Source: Paenibacillus silvae (GTDB lineage Bacteria > Bacillota > Bacilli > Paenibacillales > Paenibacillaceae). Taken from it: a DNA stretch of 64,000 nt. Each line of letters begins with the position of its first letter. The stretch's first letter is position 1. The notes under the pieces were generated by a model. That model made no database searches. It was not told the DNA's origin and was given only the letters and a program-made list of their open reading frames with translations. Shown here piece by piece: positions 1 through 7,820 of this stretch. The stretch covers positions 80,477 through 144,476 of the forward strand of contig NZ_BMFU01000012.1 of assembly GCF_014639235.1 (NCBI RefSeq), in the 5' to 3' direction. A program made the position numbers and the translations under genes.

Positions 1-390
1 CTCTTCATATCTTGATTCAAGGTTATAAAAAACATACCTTGGAATTGCAAGTGAAGCGTTCGGCACTATCCCTGCTAAAGACTGATTGCAACATAGTTCT
101 GATTCCAGTATTGCCACAGTACCTCTTGTTCTCCCTTGACCATTCATAGCTATCATCACTGTATCTTTAGGCAACATTCTTGTATTTGAATTTTGAAATC
201 CCAGTTTACTTATACTTCCAGGAACTTTCTTAATTCTTTTCAAGTGTATATCTCCCGAAGCCATCCAAGGAATTGTTCCATTATTCCAATACGTAGGTAT
301 ACTCTTATTGGGAGTCCCACCTGTATAAACTTCTGCTAAGTTGCCAATTTTTGTTTTTTTAAAATCTGCTACCTTTGTTCTTTCATGCAT
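1..390 (-). CDS. hsdS: Type I restriction-modification specificity subunit HsdS (partial, C-terminus beyond window)
   Basis: DNA-recognition subunit of a type I restriction enzyme. Only the first 130 residues lie in the window. The N-terminus reads as a target recognition domain: an opening GGTP segment with a downstream PWMASGDI, then MNGQGRTRGTVAIL, a typical loop of these subunits. The start is the ATG at 390, with GGAG about ten bases upstream. It overlaps the end of hsdM by 8 nt, so the two are translationally coupled. hsdR is not in the window and may lie to the left. The specificity cannot be read because the second recognition domain is missing. Confidence 0.88.
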   Translation of the reverse strand, partial: MHERTKVADFKKTKIGNLAEVYTGGTPNKSIPTYWNNGTIPWMASGDIHLKRIKKVPGSISKLGFQNSNTRMLPKDTVMIAMNGQGRTRGTVAILESELCCNQSLAGIVPNASLAIPRYVFYNLESRYEE

Positions 391-1879
391 TGTAACCCAA
401 CTCCTTCAAAAAACCGTACATCCTGGCTTCAATTTCTTTGCGCTCTATTTCCAGCTGCTGCAAAGCTGCAATCGCCTCTTCTACCTCAATCTCTTCCTCG
501 ACTTCTGCAGAATCAATATAACGAGCGATGTTCAGGTTGTAATCGTTCTGTCGGACATCGTCCAGGCTGACTACACGAGCGTATTTCTCAACGTCCTGCC
601 AAGTATCATAGGCGGATACAATCTTTTCAATATCTTGTTCTCTCAGCGTATTCTGATTCTTGCCTTCTTGGTAGCCCTGCGCGCCGTTAATGAACAAAAC
701 TTTGCCTTTTTTACGCTCTTCCTTATTACGGTTTAAGAGTACGATACAAGCAGGAATACTCGTTCCATAAAAGAGGTTGGATGGAAGGCCGATTACAGCT
801 TCAACCAGTCCTTCTTCGCCATAGACACCTTCCAACAGACCTTCGCGAATCTTTCGTTCGGCCCCTCCGCGGAACAGGATGCCATGCGGCATCACAACGC
901 CTGCTTTGCCGTTATAGTTAAGCGTCGAAGCCATGTGCTGCACAAAACCAAGATCTCCCTTATCCTTCGGTGGAATACCAAAACGGAATCGGCCGTAAGG
1001 ATCAACTTCCGCTTCTTCGCGTCCCCAGTTACTCAGGGAGAACGGCGGATTCGCGATTACGCGATCATAGAGGATCAATTCGCCGTCTTCAACCAGCTTC
1101 GGCTCGCGGATTGTATCGCCTCTTTCGATGCGGTGATCGCTCAGTCCGTGCAGGAGCAGGTTCATTTTGCAGATTGCCCATGTATTTAGGTTGCGCTCTT
1201 GTCCATGCAGCGTCAGGTTGCGAGGATTGCCGCCTTTGGACTTAATATAATCGACGGACTGAATCAACATACCGCCTGAACCTGCTGTAGGGTCGCAAAT
1301 CCGCATGCCTTCTTCAGGTTTGATCAGGTTGACGATCAGTTCAACGACTTTGCTTGGCGTGTAAAACTCTCCGCCTTTTTTACCTGCATCGTCAGCGAAC
1401 TGTTTGATTAAGTACTCATAAGCGCGTCCCAACATATCAGGCTCGGTCAAGTTGTCGTTACGAAGGTTCAAAGTTCCGAAATGTTGAATTAGACGCAAGA
1501 TCAGCTTGTCTGGCAGCTTCTCTCGATCATTGAAGTCAATGCTGGCCAATACGCCTTGAAGCTTCGAATTCTCTTCTTCCAGCTTCTCAAAAGCCACATT
1601 GATAGCAGCGCCCAAGTCGCTGGTAAGCGAAGACAGGTAAGCCCAGCGTGCACGTTCTGGCACAAAGAACTGGTGCTCGTCTCTGTCCGTCCAACCATAT
1701 GACTCGCCTTCCTCTTTTTCGATCTTCTCAGCAACTTCGACGAATACGTCGTTCAGACGCTTGAGGAAAAGCATCCCAAAAATATAGTTTTTATAGTCAG
1801 AGGAATCAATACTTCCTCTTAGAATATTAGCAGATTCCCATAAATGGGATTCAAGTTGTTGCAAAGTAAGTGCGCTCAT
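383..1879 (-). CDS. hsdM: Type I restriction-modification system DNA adenine methyltransferase HsdM
   Basis: N6-adenine methyltransferase subunit of a type I system; it transfers methyl from S-adenosylmethionine to adenine in the bipartite site chosen by HsdS. Visible parts are an N-terminal helical HsdM domain (about residues 5-140), GEFYTP at 170-175, the SAM-binding motif DPTAGSGG at 196-203 and the catalytic NPPF at 277-280. The 498-residue length is normal for the family and no motif is broken. The start follows AGGAGG spaced 6-7 bases. It is the first visible gene of its operon and overlaps hsdS by 8 nt. I infer an active methylase. Confidence 0.95.
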   Translation of the reverse strand: MSALTLQQLESHLWESANILRGSIDSSDYKNYIFGMLFLKRLNDVFVEVAEKIEKEEGESYGWTDRDEHQFFVPERARWAYLSSLTSDLGAAINVAFEKLEEENSKLQGVLASIDFNDREKLPDKLILRLIQHFGTLNLRNDNLTEPDMLGRAYEYLIKQFADDAGKKGGEFYTPSKVVELIVNLIKPEEGMRICDPTAGSGGMLIQSVDYIKSKGGNPRNLTLHGQERNLNTWAICKMNLLLHGLSDHRIERGDTIREPKLVEDGELILYDRVIANPPFSLSNWGREEAEVDPYGRFRFGIPPKDKGDLGFVQHMASTLNYNGKAGVVMPHGILFRGGAERKIREGLLEGVYGEEGLVEAVIGLPSNLFYGTSIPACIVLLNRNKEERKKGKVLFINGAQGYQEGKNQNTLREQDIEKIVSAYDTWQDVEKYARVVSLDDVRQNDYNLNIARYIDSAEVEEEIEVEEAIAALQQLEIERKEIEARMYGFLKELGYNA

Positions 1880-2093
1880 GCTGGCCTCCTAAATCCTTGT
1901 CTTGCTTAATTTCAAGTTGATATAAATATCTTAGCGTTGTCAATTCAACAAACATTGTCCTTTACATCATACTACAATCCCTTTGTCCTCATGTAGTTAC
2001 AATTCCATATTACATAATTTTTCAGAATATAAATATAATTGAACTAAGGAATCTATTTAAAAAGATAGTCAGTCTGGCATCAACCATAGACTT

Positions 2094-2126
2094 AACAAAA
2101 AATAGAGTACCCTTTTAAGGGTACCC
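2094..2126 (-). terminator. Rho-independent terminator of the secreted-protein gene
   Basis: On the minus strand a perfect inverted repeat (GTACCC...GGGTAC, plus coordinates 2107-2124) is followed by a T-rich run. It lies 35-65 bases after the stop of the gene ending at 2160. Confidence 0.8.
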
Positions 2127-2159
2127 TGGATTTTAATCTCTACAGCTATACTTCAATTA

Positions 2160-3233
2160 CTACATCGTTTTAAATCTGTCTACTTTCCAGCCATACTTTG
2201 TTTTCACCAGAGTTGCACTATAGGTTACAGTATACAGATCACCTTCTACATTCTCAGTAATAGATTGAGTCACCGTAGCTGATTGCTTATCGGATGAGAG
2301 TTTGAACGTTGCTTTTTTATTCGGGTTGAAAGCAGGCAGTAGCCAAGTGTAATCATCACTACCCAAATATTGAGGGGTCACTCGCCCCTCACTGTCAGAC
2401 AACAACCCTTCTGCATTGACTCGATCCAAGAAGTTATAGGTAAAAAGTGGCTCTAGTTTCTTATTAAAATTATTAAGGGTTGTGGGAACTGACATCGACA
2501 CCTGTCTTGTACGAGCATTTTGCAAAAGATTCAAAGCCGTTTTAGAAGTGATACTATCTACTTTTTTCCGTTTAGTATCCTCAATACCATCCTGACCATA
2601 GATGACCTTAATGTATTTTTTCTTGCTCACATCCCATTTATAAACCATCTTATCGTAAATACCATCTGCTTTGGAGAGAGAGCGTGTTTCTAAAGCATCA
2701 TAATATTGCAAACCATAAATTTCATCACTTCCGTCTTTATCAGAGTCCTTAATGATGGCTTCTTCTCTCACCAATGACCCTGTACTATAAATCTTATTTA
2801 ACTTTCCAGATTGAAGTAAAGTGACATCAACGGATACCCCACCATTCCCAGTACCATAGACTATAGCTAATGCATTTTTATAGGTTTTATTTTTAATTTT
2901 CTTAAGCCCTACAACGTTTTGTCCTTCTACACTCTTAGATGTTATTTTCTTTCCGTCTTTAGTGTAAATACCTATGTAACCAATAATCCAGTCCCCTTGA
3001 ACTTTGCTTGTAGCTGTAATCACTATCTCTTCAGACTTATCATTATTGATATCATAGAACATTGGGCTTGAGACCGTTTTGATGTCTAATTGAAACTCTT
3101 TCGCAAAGCTTGCCTGAGCAGTATACGCTGATTGTATTTGAGCAGAGCCAGCAGAATAAACTGAGGACAATGAGGATATTCCCAGTACCAATATAGATGT
3201 AACCAATAATGCAGCAGTGATTTTTCTTATCAT
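2160..3233 (-). CDS. Secreted protein with FG-GAP/VCBS-like Ca-binding segments, function unknown
   Basis: A 357-residue exported protein that I do not recognise as a named family. The start at 3233 is chosen because AAAGGAGATG sits 6-7 bases upstream and the following residues form a signal peptide (MIRKITAALLVTSILVLG, then small residues SSVYSAGSA). Longer upstream starts would bury the signal. Two Asp-rich segments, DINNDKSEEIVI and DSDKDGSDEIYGLQY, look like the calcium-loop motifs of FG-GAP/VCBS repeats, suggesting a partial beta-propeller in the first half. The C-terminal part is beta-rich and without a motif I know. It has its own terminator and stands alone between hsdM and small ORFs. 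Confidence 0.7.
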   Translation of the reverse strand: MIRKITAALLVTSILVLGISSLSSVYSAGSAQIQSAYTAQASFAKEFQLDIKTVSSPMFYDINNDKSEEIVITATSKVQGDWIIGYIGIYTKDGKKITSKSVEGQNVVGLKKIKNKTYKNALAIVYGTGNGGVSVDVTLLQSGKLNKIYSTGSLVREEAIIKDSDKDGSDEIYGLQYYDALETRSLSKADGIYDKMVYKWDVSKKKYIKVIYGQDGIEDTKRKKVDSITSKTALNLLQNARTRQVSMSVPTTLNNFNKKLEPLFTYNFLDRVNAEGLLSDSEGRVTPQYLGSDDYTWLLPAFNPNKKATFKLSSDKQSATVTQSITENVEGDLYTVTYSATLVKTKYGWKVDRFKTM

Positions 3234-3534
3234 TTTGACATCTCCTTTTAGGTGCAGACCTATATAATATATAGATTTTAATTTCATTACACATTGTGTT
3301 CGCTAATTTGTTTTCAAAAGCTTATTAGAACAGCGTTTCGAGGTTGATATCATATATTGGGGTTTTCTATACAACAAGCGGACTAATACAGGGGGAGTTG
3401 TTGCATAATATGATCGTATACATGATAAATTCTCTATTACCAGGCTAAAAATCAACATTTTTCCAACCCTAGTTACTTATCATTATAAATCAGTGATTCA
3501 TTTAGAATCGGCCACCCCCTCCTGCCATTGTCAT
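3234..3534. other. Intergenic stretch, no gene seen
   Basis: About 300 AT-rich bases between the secreted-protein gene and the small membrane ORF. I see no strong promoter hexamer pair, repeat or RNA. A short G-rich peptide frame (MTMAGGGGGRF, minus strand) begins directly after the small ORF's stop but has no separate evidence. Confidence 0.4.
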
Positions 3535-3690
3535 CTATAACAATAGAAGTAAGCTGAATATACCAGCAGCAATGACAATCAATAATATAAAAATGATTAG
3601 ACAGCCATACTTAAACGTGTCCTTCTTTGTGGTCGCAGAGAAAAATAACCCAATTATAAATATTAGACCAATCAATAATGCAATTATCAT
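3535..3690 (-). CDS. Small two-helix membrane protein (51 aa), unknown
   Basis: A 51-codon ORF with a good ribosome binding site (AGGGGGA, about 6 bases before the ATG at 3690). The product has two hydrophobic stretches, about residues 2-18 (MIIALLIGLIFIIGLFFS) and 30-51 (CLIIFILLIVIAAGIFSLLL), separated by a short basic loop with TTKKDTFK. The pattern is that of a small membrane hairpin protein. I do not recognise a family and the assignment rests on ribosome binding site plus composition. The plus-strand ORF opposite it (3572-3754) lacks a ribosome binding site and is probably a shadow. Confidence 0.55.
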   Translation of the reverse strand: MIIALLIGLIFIIGLFFSATTKKDTFKYGCLIIFILLIVIAAGIFSLLLLL

Positions 3691-3909
3691 AGTAAAGTCC
3701 CCCTACAGCATATATTCCAATACTTCCTCCTCTCCTCTTACTCAAGCATTCTAATTTGTATTTTCTAATCAATCTAAAGACTAGTCCCTTTCATATATCT
3801 TATTTATATCACTTATAGTCCTTAAAAGGTATATTAAAATGTTTTATTGTCCTTATAATCCCTAGAACCATTCTTATCTTTTCGTTAACGTGGCTCTAGA
3901 GGTGATAAT

Positions 3910-4254
3910 ATGTCTGATTGGCTCATTGTAATCGGAGCCCGAATAAGAGCATCACGTATAAGTAAAGGGTTAAGCCAAGAACGTCTAGCAGAGATGTCCG
4001 AGCTTAACGCTTCTTATATTGGTAAGATTGAACGAGGAGAGAAGAACATTACAGTTCGAAGCCTAGAGAAAGTCACCACAGCATTGGACATGCCTATATC
4101 AGAATTATTTGAACACATTAAACCAATAGGTCATGAAAATATACCTGCTCCATACACATTAGCCAAGATCATAACACTGCTTCAAAATAGAACTGAAACA
4201 GATCAACAAAAGGCGCTCGAACTTCTTCAACTTGTCCTCAGTTGGAATGACTAG
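3910..4254 (+). CDS. XRE-family helix-turn-helix transcriptional regulator
   Basis: A 114-residue DNA-binding protein with an almost complete Cro/CI-type HTH at about residues 8-66: IRASRISKGLSQERLAEMSE, then the recognition helix around LNASYIGKIERGEKN and a closing LDMPISELF. The C-terminal 45 residues are helical and may serve dimerisation. The start is supported by GAGGTGATA just upstream of the ATG. It sits upstream of an unrecognised gene in the same direction, so it may autoregulate the pair, as island XRE repressors often do. The target is unknown. Confidence 0.85.
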   Translation: MSDWLIVIGARIRASRISKGLSQERLAEMSELNASYIGKIERGEKNITVRSLEKVTTALDMPISELFEHIKPIGHENIPAPYTLAKIITLLQNRTETDQQKALELLQLVLSWND

Positions 4255-4261
4255 TTTTAAT

Positions 4262-4297
4262 AAAGCAGTTTCTCTCAGCATGGGGAAACTGCTTTTG
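4262..4297 (+). terminator. Hairpin after the XRE gene, possible weak terminator or attenuator
   Basis: GCAGTTTC at 4265-4272 pairs with GAAACTGC at 4285-4292, followed by TTTT. It lies between the XRE stop and the next gene and may partly separate their expression. Confidence 0.55.
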
Positions 4298-4299
4298 AC

Positions 4300-4428
4300 A
4301 TGAAAGGAGGTGAGAAAAACATAAACTTGCTTCTTAAAATTACTAAGATAGAAATTCAAAAACAAAAAGTTCAAATAACAATGAAGGAGTGTATTACATG
4401 GACAACCAAAAGGAGATTTTGTTCGTAA
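4300..4428 (+). CDS. Possible 42-residue leader peptide overlapping the next gene
   Basis: An ORF of 42 codons opens at the ATG at 4300, contains a near-perfect AAAGGAGGTGA at 4303-4313, and ends inside the following gene in another frame. The strong Shine-Dalgarno has no normal ATG at the right distance; the in-frame codon 10 bases after GGAGG is ATA (4321), and a TTG follows at 4327. Translation here could control the downstream start by coupling. Sequence support is the ribosome binding site only, and it could be a decayed gene start. Confidence 0.25.
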   Translation: MKGGEKNINLLLKITKIEIQKQKVQITMKECITWTTKRRFCS

Positions 4429-4958
4429 AAAAACACATTAGTAATGATAATATTCAATGGAATATAACTCTGTACAGACAGCCTATAAACTATTATGTAC
4501 CTCCTTTCTTTAGTAAAAAATACGGGGTGCTTCATGGGTTCACACTCATTGAAACTTATGGGCTAATGATTAGACAAACAGTATATGGAAGTGAACTAGA
4601 GTTCTATGAATGGGACCTAGGCCCACTATCTTGCCAACAGTACGAAGTTAACTATCTAAGTAATCTTCTATGTCGTTCCCCTATACTGGATCGAAATCTG
4701 ATTTACCGCACTGTAAAAGAGGAGACTTTGACTTGGTGCAACAATCATTGGAAAAGCCCCTTTGGGAAAGTTGCTGAGAAGACACTTCTTCGAAAGACAC
4801 AAATAGAGCTCGAGGGACCGCCACCCCTACCAGTGAAAAATTCAGAGAAATATGTTTCACGGGCAACGAGGTTAACAACTGCCTACGGAGCTTTAAGAGG
4901 ACTGAAAATTCCAGATAAATTAAATCCAAAAAATAAAGGCCATTCTTCTAATAACTAG
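4398..4958 (+). CDS. Unrecognised 186-aa protein downstream of the XRE regulator
   Basis: I do not recognise this protein. The start is the ATG at 4398, nine bases after AAGGAG; an upstream GTG at 4389 touches the Shine-Dalgarno and is unlikely. It has no signal peptide or membrane helix. The first half is rich in aromatics and predicted strands, with an uncommon run of Tyr/Trp (YEWDLGPL, TWCNNHW). The second half is basic and carries the proline cluster PPPLPV and a Lys-rich tail. A clear terminator follows. Position behind an XRE gene in an accessory region makes a toxin-like, defence or plasmid-maintenance role possible, but nothing in the sequence shows one. Confidence 0.6.
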   Translation: MDNQKEILFVKKHISNDNIQWNITLYRQPINYYVPPFFSKKYGVLHGFTLIETYGLMIRQTVYGSELEFYEWDLGPLSCQQYEVNYLSNLLCRSPILDRNLIYRTVKEETLTWCNNHWKSPFGKVAEKTLLRKTQIELEGPPPLPVKNSEKYVSRATRLTTAYGALRGLKIPDKLNPKNKGHSSNN

Positions 4959-4973
4959 AGGAATGGCCTTTTT
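4935..4973 (+). terminator. Rho-independent terminator
   Basis: AAGGCCATTC at 4936-4945 pairs perfectly with GAATGGCCTT at 4961-4970, followed by Ts. It overlaps the end of the 186-aa gene and closes that unit. Confidence 0.85.
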
Positions 4974-5029
4974 GCTATACAGAGAAAATAGGATGAGTGA
5001 GAGTAGTCCATGAAAGGAGCGTGAATCTA

Positions 5030-5242
5030 TTGAATGATAAGAAGGGTTTACCTGAGAATCTAACAATTACACTGCGACAACTTGTAATGAACTGACACAT
5101 CCAGATGGCTGGGACAGTTCTCTACGTATACTTCAAACGATCTTGGAAACTCGATGATCAGCTTTCTGATTATTATGTCTCCCGATACTTTACTAAATAC
5201 TTCCCCTCTCAAGTAGCTAAGCATCATCGTCAGTCTGAAAAG
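5030..5242 (+). pseudogene. Probable frameshifted small gene remnant
   Basis: A TTG start at 5030 follows AAAGGAG by about eleven bases and opens a peptide that stops after 21 codons at 5093-5095. Adding one base near 5084 lets the frame continue as NELTHPDGWDSSLRILQTILETR to a stop at 5155. A third frame then carries a natural-looking tail (QLSDYYVSRYFTKYFPSQVA) to about 5250. The simplest reading is one small gene broken by two frameshifts. Independent tiny peptides or base-calling errors are alternatives. No family recognised. Confidence 0.4.
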
Positions 5243-5366
5243 CAGATATAAAAAGAATCGCTCCGCAAAGCGATCCTAAAGGTTGATACTAATACGCTAT
5301 TTGGATTTCCTAAAACATACAAGAAAGGCACTATACCTGATTCTTGAACGGAGGATTAATAAATCA

Positions 5367-5972
5367 ATGGAACACAATGCACATCTGTACAGAACATTTA
5401 TCGCTAGAACTTTGCGTGAGAATATAGAAAGTTATACCGTAAATCAGTTCATTGAAAGATTCTCAACACCACATGATCTGCTTGATACTACTCAGGAAGA
5501 ATTGATGGAAATACAAGGTATAGGCAAAGTCAAAGCAAGTCAGATTATATCTGCAATTGAGATAGTCAAAATGCTTAACACTCCTAGACAGGCAAAGACT
5601 ATAATTCGCTCTCCTAAAAACGCATATGAAGTATTACACAACGATCTTGCTCTAAAGAATAGGGAGTTTTTCGTTTGCTTGTTTCTTAACACTAAGAACT
5701 ACTTGATTGCCAAAGAAATCATATCCATAGGCAGTCTTAACGCAGCCATAGTTCACCCTAGAGAATTGTTTCGCTCAGCTATAAAAAGGGCAAGCGCATC
5801 TGTTATTTGTGCTCACAATCACCCTAGTGGCGATCCTACACCATCCAATGAAGACATTATTCTTACCAAACGGCTGGTTGAAGTCGGAAATCTCATCGGT
5901 ATACCCTTGCTCGACCATATGATCATAGGTGATGGTAGCTATGTATCATTAAAAGAGAGGGGCTACATGTAA
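5367..5972 (+). CDS. RadC/JAB-domain protein (accessory copy)
   Basis: A 201-residue member of the RadC family. The N-terminal part holds a helix-hairpin-helix (GIGKVKASQI, 51-60), and the C-terminal half the JAB/MPN metal-binding motif: H150-x-H152 in AHNHPSGDPTPS with D163 completing the ligands. The start at 5367 follows GGAGG by about 8 bases; a longer frame back to 5283 has no ribosome binding site. Core RadC proteins sit near mreB and are somewhat longer; this lone copy in an accessory region resembles those carried by phages and islands. The biochemical role of the family is still unsettled, and DNA repair is the historical name only. Confidence 0.85.
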   Translation: MEHNAHLYRTFIARTLRENIESYTVNQFIERFSTPHDLLDTTQEELMEIQGIGKVKASQIISAIEIVKMLNTPRQAKTIIRSPKNAYEVLHNDLALKNREFFVCLFLNTKNYLIAKEIISIGSLNAAIVHPRELFRSAIKRASASVICAHNHPSGDPTPSNEDIILTKRLVEVGNLIGIPLLDHMIIGDGSYVSLKERGYM

Positions 5973-6002
5973 CTCATTTCCCAAGGTTAGCACAAATACA
6001 AA

Positions 6003-6031
6003 GAAGACTAGCTGCCAAATAGCTAATCCTC
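6003..6031 (-). terminator. 11-bp hairpin with minus-strand T-rich tail
   Basis: GAAGACTAGCT at 6003-6013 pairs over eleven positions (two G-T) with AGCTAATCCTC at 6021-6031. On the minus strand it is followed by TTTGTATTTG, so it may end minus-strand transcription from the RT element, or be part of the intron's 3' structure. Confidence 0.5.
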
Positions 6032-6033
6032 AG

Positions 6034-7712
6034 TATAATGCTTAAAACCTAAAAACCCTCTCATTCTAGTAACCCAAGCTTAACTTAGGATATCTCTAGA
6101 TAGCTTATGGTTACCCAAGGTATCTCTTACTCTCCACGGTGCACTCCTATTGGCTACAGGTAGGTCTCTCTATCGTACTACGTTATCTTCATAGGATAGG
6201 TGCTTACTCTTACTACCGTTGTTCGCGCTGGGCGGGCCGCGCTTGGTGGCTCAACTATCTCTTGTAACCGTCTGGCTATGGAGCTCCTGATTTCTTTCTT
6301 GTGCTCTCTTGAACTCCTCATACATTGGGATAATCCCGAGTTGTTTCAAAGTACCTTTTGTAACTGGTTCTTTACTCGAAATTCTCTTCTGTATCCCTTT
6401 ATGGATGATTGCCATGACTTGTCTTTCTAATTGTCTTATTTCAGCTGTTCCGTTGCCTAAGCTGTAGTAATTGAGCCAGCCACGGATAACCCCATTACAT
6501 TCCTCTACTAGGCTTTCGGGGCTTTCTCCCATCCTTATCGGCGCGCTAACCAACTTCTCAATACCGTTGATAAGCTTCTGCTTAGCCTTACTGGATGGCT
6601 TTATTCCACCTCTATAAATGTGGTAGCCCAAGAATGCGACTCCCTCTGTGACCTTCAGGACATTCTTACCTACCTCATCTTTGTTCTTAGATTCCAATCC
6701 TAGGTTCATCTCAATGTAGGCCCTACACTTATTTGCCGCAATTTCGGCCTCCTGCTCGCTTTTAAACATAAGCAGGTAATCGTCCGCGTACCTTATCAAC
6801 TTCCACCCTTGAGTTTCCGCGTACTCGTCTAACTCATGTAGGTATACATTTGCTAGTATTGGTCCTATGACGCTCCCTTGAGGTACCCCTTTACCTCTAA
6901 CCTCTTCCCCTCCACATCCTGCTATCATGCGGTTTACCAATTCATTTATGTTTGCATCCTCAATTATATTAGCGAAGGTTCTTCTTAACTTCTTGTGAGG
7001 TATGGTGTCAAAGCATCGACTAATATCTCCTTTGACCACATACTGATAACCTGAATCAGCTAATTCTTTTACCCTTATTAAAGCCGTGTGCGCACTACGA
7101 CTCGGGCGGAAACCATAGCTGCATTCTAGGAATATCTTTTCAAAGAGTGGTTCAATAACATTAAGGACTGCTTGCTGGGCAATACGATCGGTTACCGTGG
7201 GGATGTATATCAATCTTTTGCTTGTTAGATCCTTGGGTATCTCCACTGTTCTAAGGGGACTCGTGACATATTCCATTTTAATCAGCTGTTCCTGTATATC
7301 CTTTAGGTAAGTCTGTTCGTTTGCTTTATATTGTTTAATGTTCATTCCATCAGTGCCGTATGATCCCTTATTAGCAATCACCTTCTTAGAAGCAGCTTGC
7401 AGGTTATCCCATGAAGTAACTTGATCATACAAGTTCTTCTCGGAAGATTTGCGAGTCGGGGTGATTTGGCCACCCAGCCGCTTACCCTTTATTCGATTTC
7501 TTGCCATTCTATCCTCTCCTCTGTTACAAGGGGGTAGCAAGTAAATCGTTCTCTTATTCTGCTTCGAGCTCTGATTCTCGCGTTCCCTCCCTTGATAAGT
7601 CCGAATTGTTGTTCCGATCCCAGCTAAGCCGCCTCCTCCTTGTACTCATTAAGAAGAAGGTTATGCGTTTGAGTACATCTGGGTTATGAATGTATATTAA
7701 ACTATCCCGCAC
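6034..7712 (-). mobile_element. Candidate group II intron (class C-like) carrying the RT gene; boundaries uncertain
   Basis: The RT gene is flanked by long non-coding stretches, as in group II introns. On the minus strand a run of eight Ts (7720-7713) is followed at 7712 by GTGCGGG. GUGYG is the usual intron 5' end, and insertion just behind a terminator T-run is typical of class IIC introns. The 3' end is not resolved: I could not find a canonical domain V with a GAAA-type loop downstream of the ORF, although this 250-base stretch has several strong inverted repeats, for example around 6070-6115. The right boundary is therefore better supported than the left one, which is a guess. Confidence 0.45.
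6251..7507 (-). CDS. Group II intron-type reverse transcriptase/maturase
   Basis: A 418-residue intron-encoded protein. RT blocks run in order: RT0/RT1 at about 25-125 (YIPTVTDRIAQQAVL), YGFRPSRSAH at 131-140, the first catalytic Asp in KGDISRCFD (D161), and the polymerase core YADD at 240-243. A GIIM maturase domain follows (NGVIRGWLNYYSLGN, about 338-352). There is no HNH endonuclease domain, which fits class C or related introns that use replication forks. The start at 7507 follows GAGGAGAGG. The catalytic residues are intact, so activity is possible. A non-intron RT is less likely because of the maturase domain. Confidence 0.88.
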   Translation of the reverse strand: MARNRIKGKRLGGQITPTRKSSEKNLYDQVTSWDNLQAASKKVIANKGSYGTDGMNIKQYKANEQTYLKDIQEQLIKMEYVTSPLRTVEIPKDLTSKRLIYIPTVTDRIAQQAVLNVIEPLFEKIFLECSYGFRPSRSAHTALIRVKELADSGYQYVVKGDISRCFDTIPHKKLRRTFANIIEDANINELVNRMIAGCGGEEVRGKGVPQGSVIGPILANVYLHELDEYAETQGWKLIRYADDYLLMFKSEQEAEIAANKCRAYIEMNLGLESKNKDEVGKNVLKVTEGVAFLGYHIYRGGIKPSSKAKQKLINGIEKLVSAPIRMGESPESLVEECNGVIRGWLNYYSLGNGTAEIRQLERQVMAIIHKGIQKRISSKEPVTKGTLKQLGIIPMYEEFKRAQERNQELHSQTVTRDS

Positions 7713-7820
7713 AAAAAAAAGCAACTAGTTTGTTTTGTTTCTTTATAACAAAAACTTATACTTGCATTCGTTAACCATATAGCTTACCCTATATCTATAT
7801 TGAAAGGGGACGTGCCTGTA
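7508..7820. other. Non-coding 5' part of the RT element and its left flank
   Basis: About 310 bases without a convincing gene. On the minus strand it would be the 5' structured part of the intron RNA upstream of the RT start. It contains the T-run/GTGCGGG junction at 7706-7720. The plus-strand ORF at 7501-7689 has no ribosome binding site and is best taken as a shadow. Confidence 0.45.

Noticed and set aside
3572..3754. 60-codon plus ORF opposite the small membrane protein
   Set aside because: Lacks a ribosome binding site, whereas the minus-strand ORF has one and a coherent hydrophobic pattern.
6200..6430. Plus-strand ORF opposite the end of the RT gene
   Set aside because: No ribosome binding site, antisense to a strongly supported gene.
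6034..7712. Diversity-generating retroelement or retron
   Set aside because: The RT has a maturase domain, and I see no template/variable repeat pair or msr/msd-like stem next to it.
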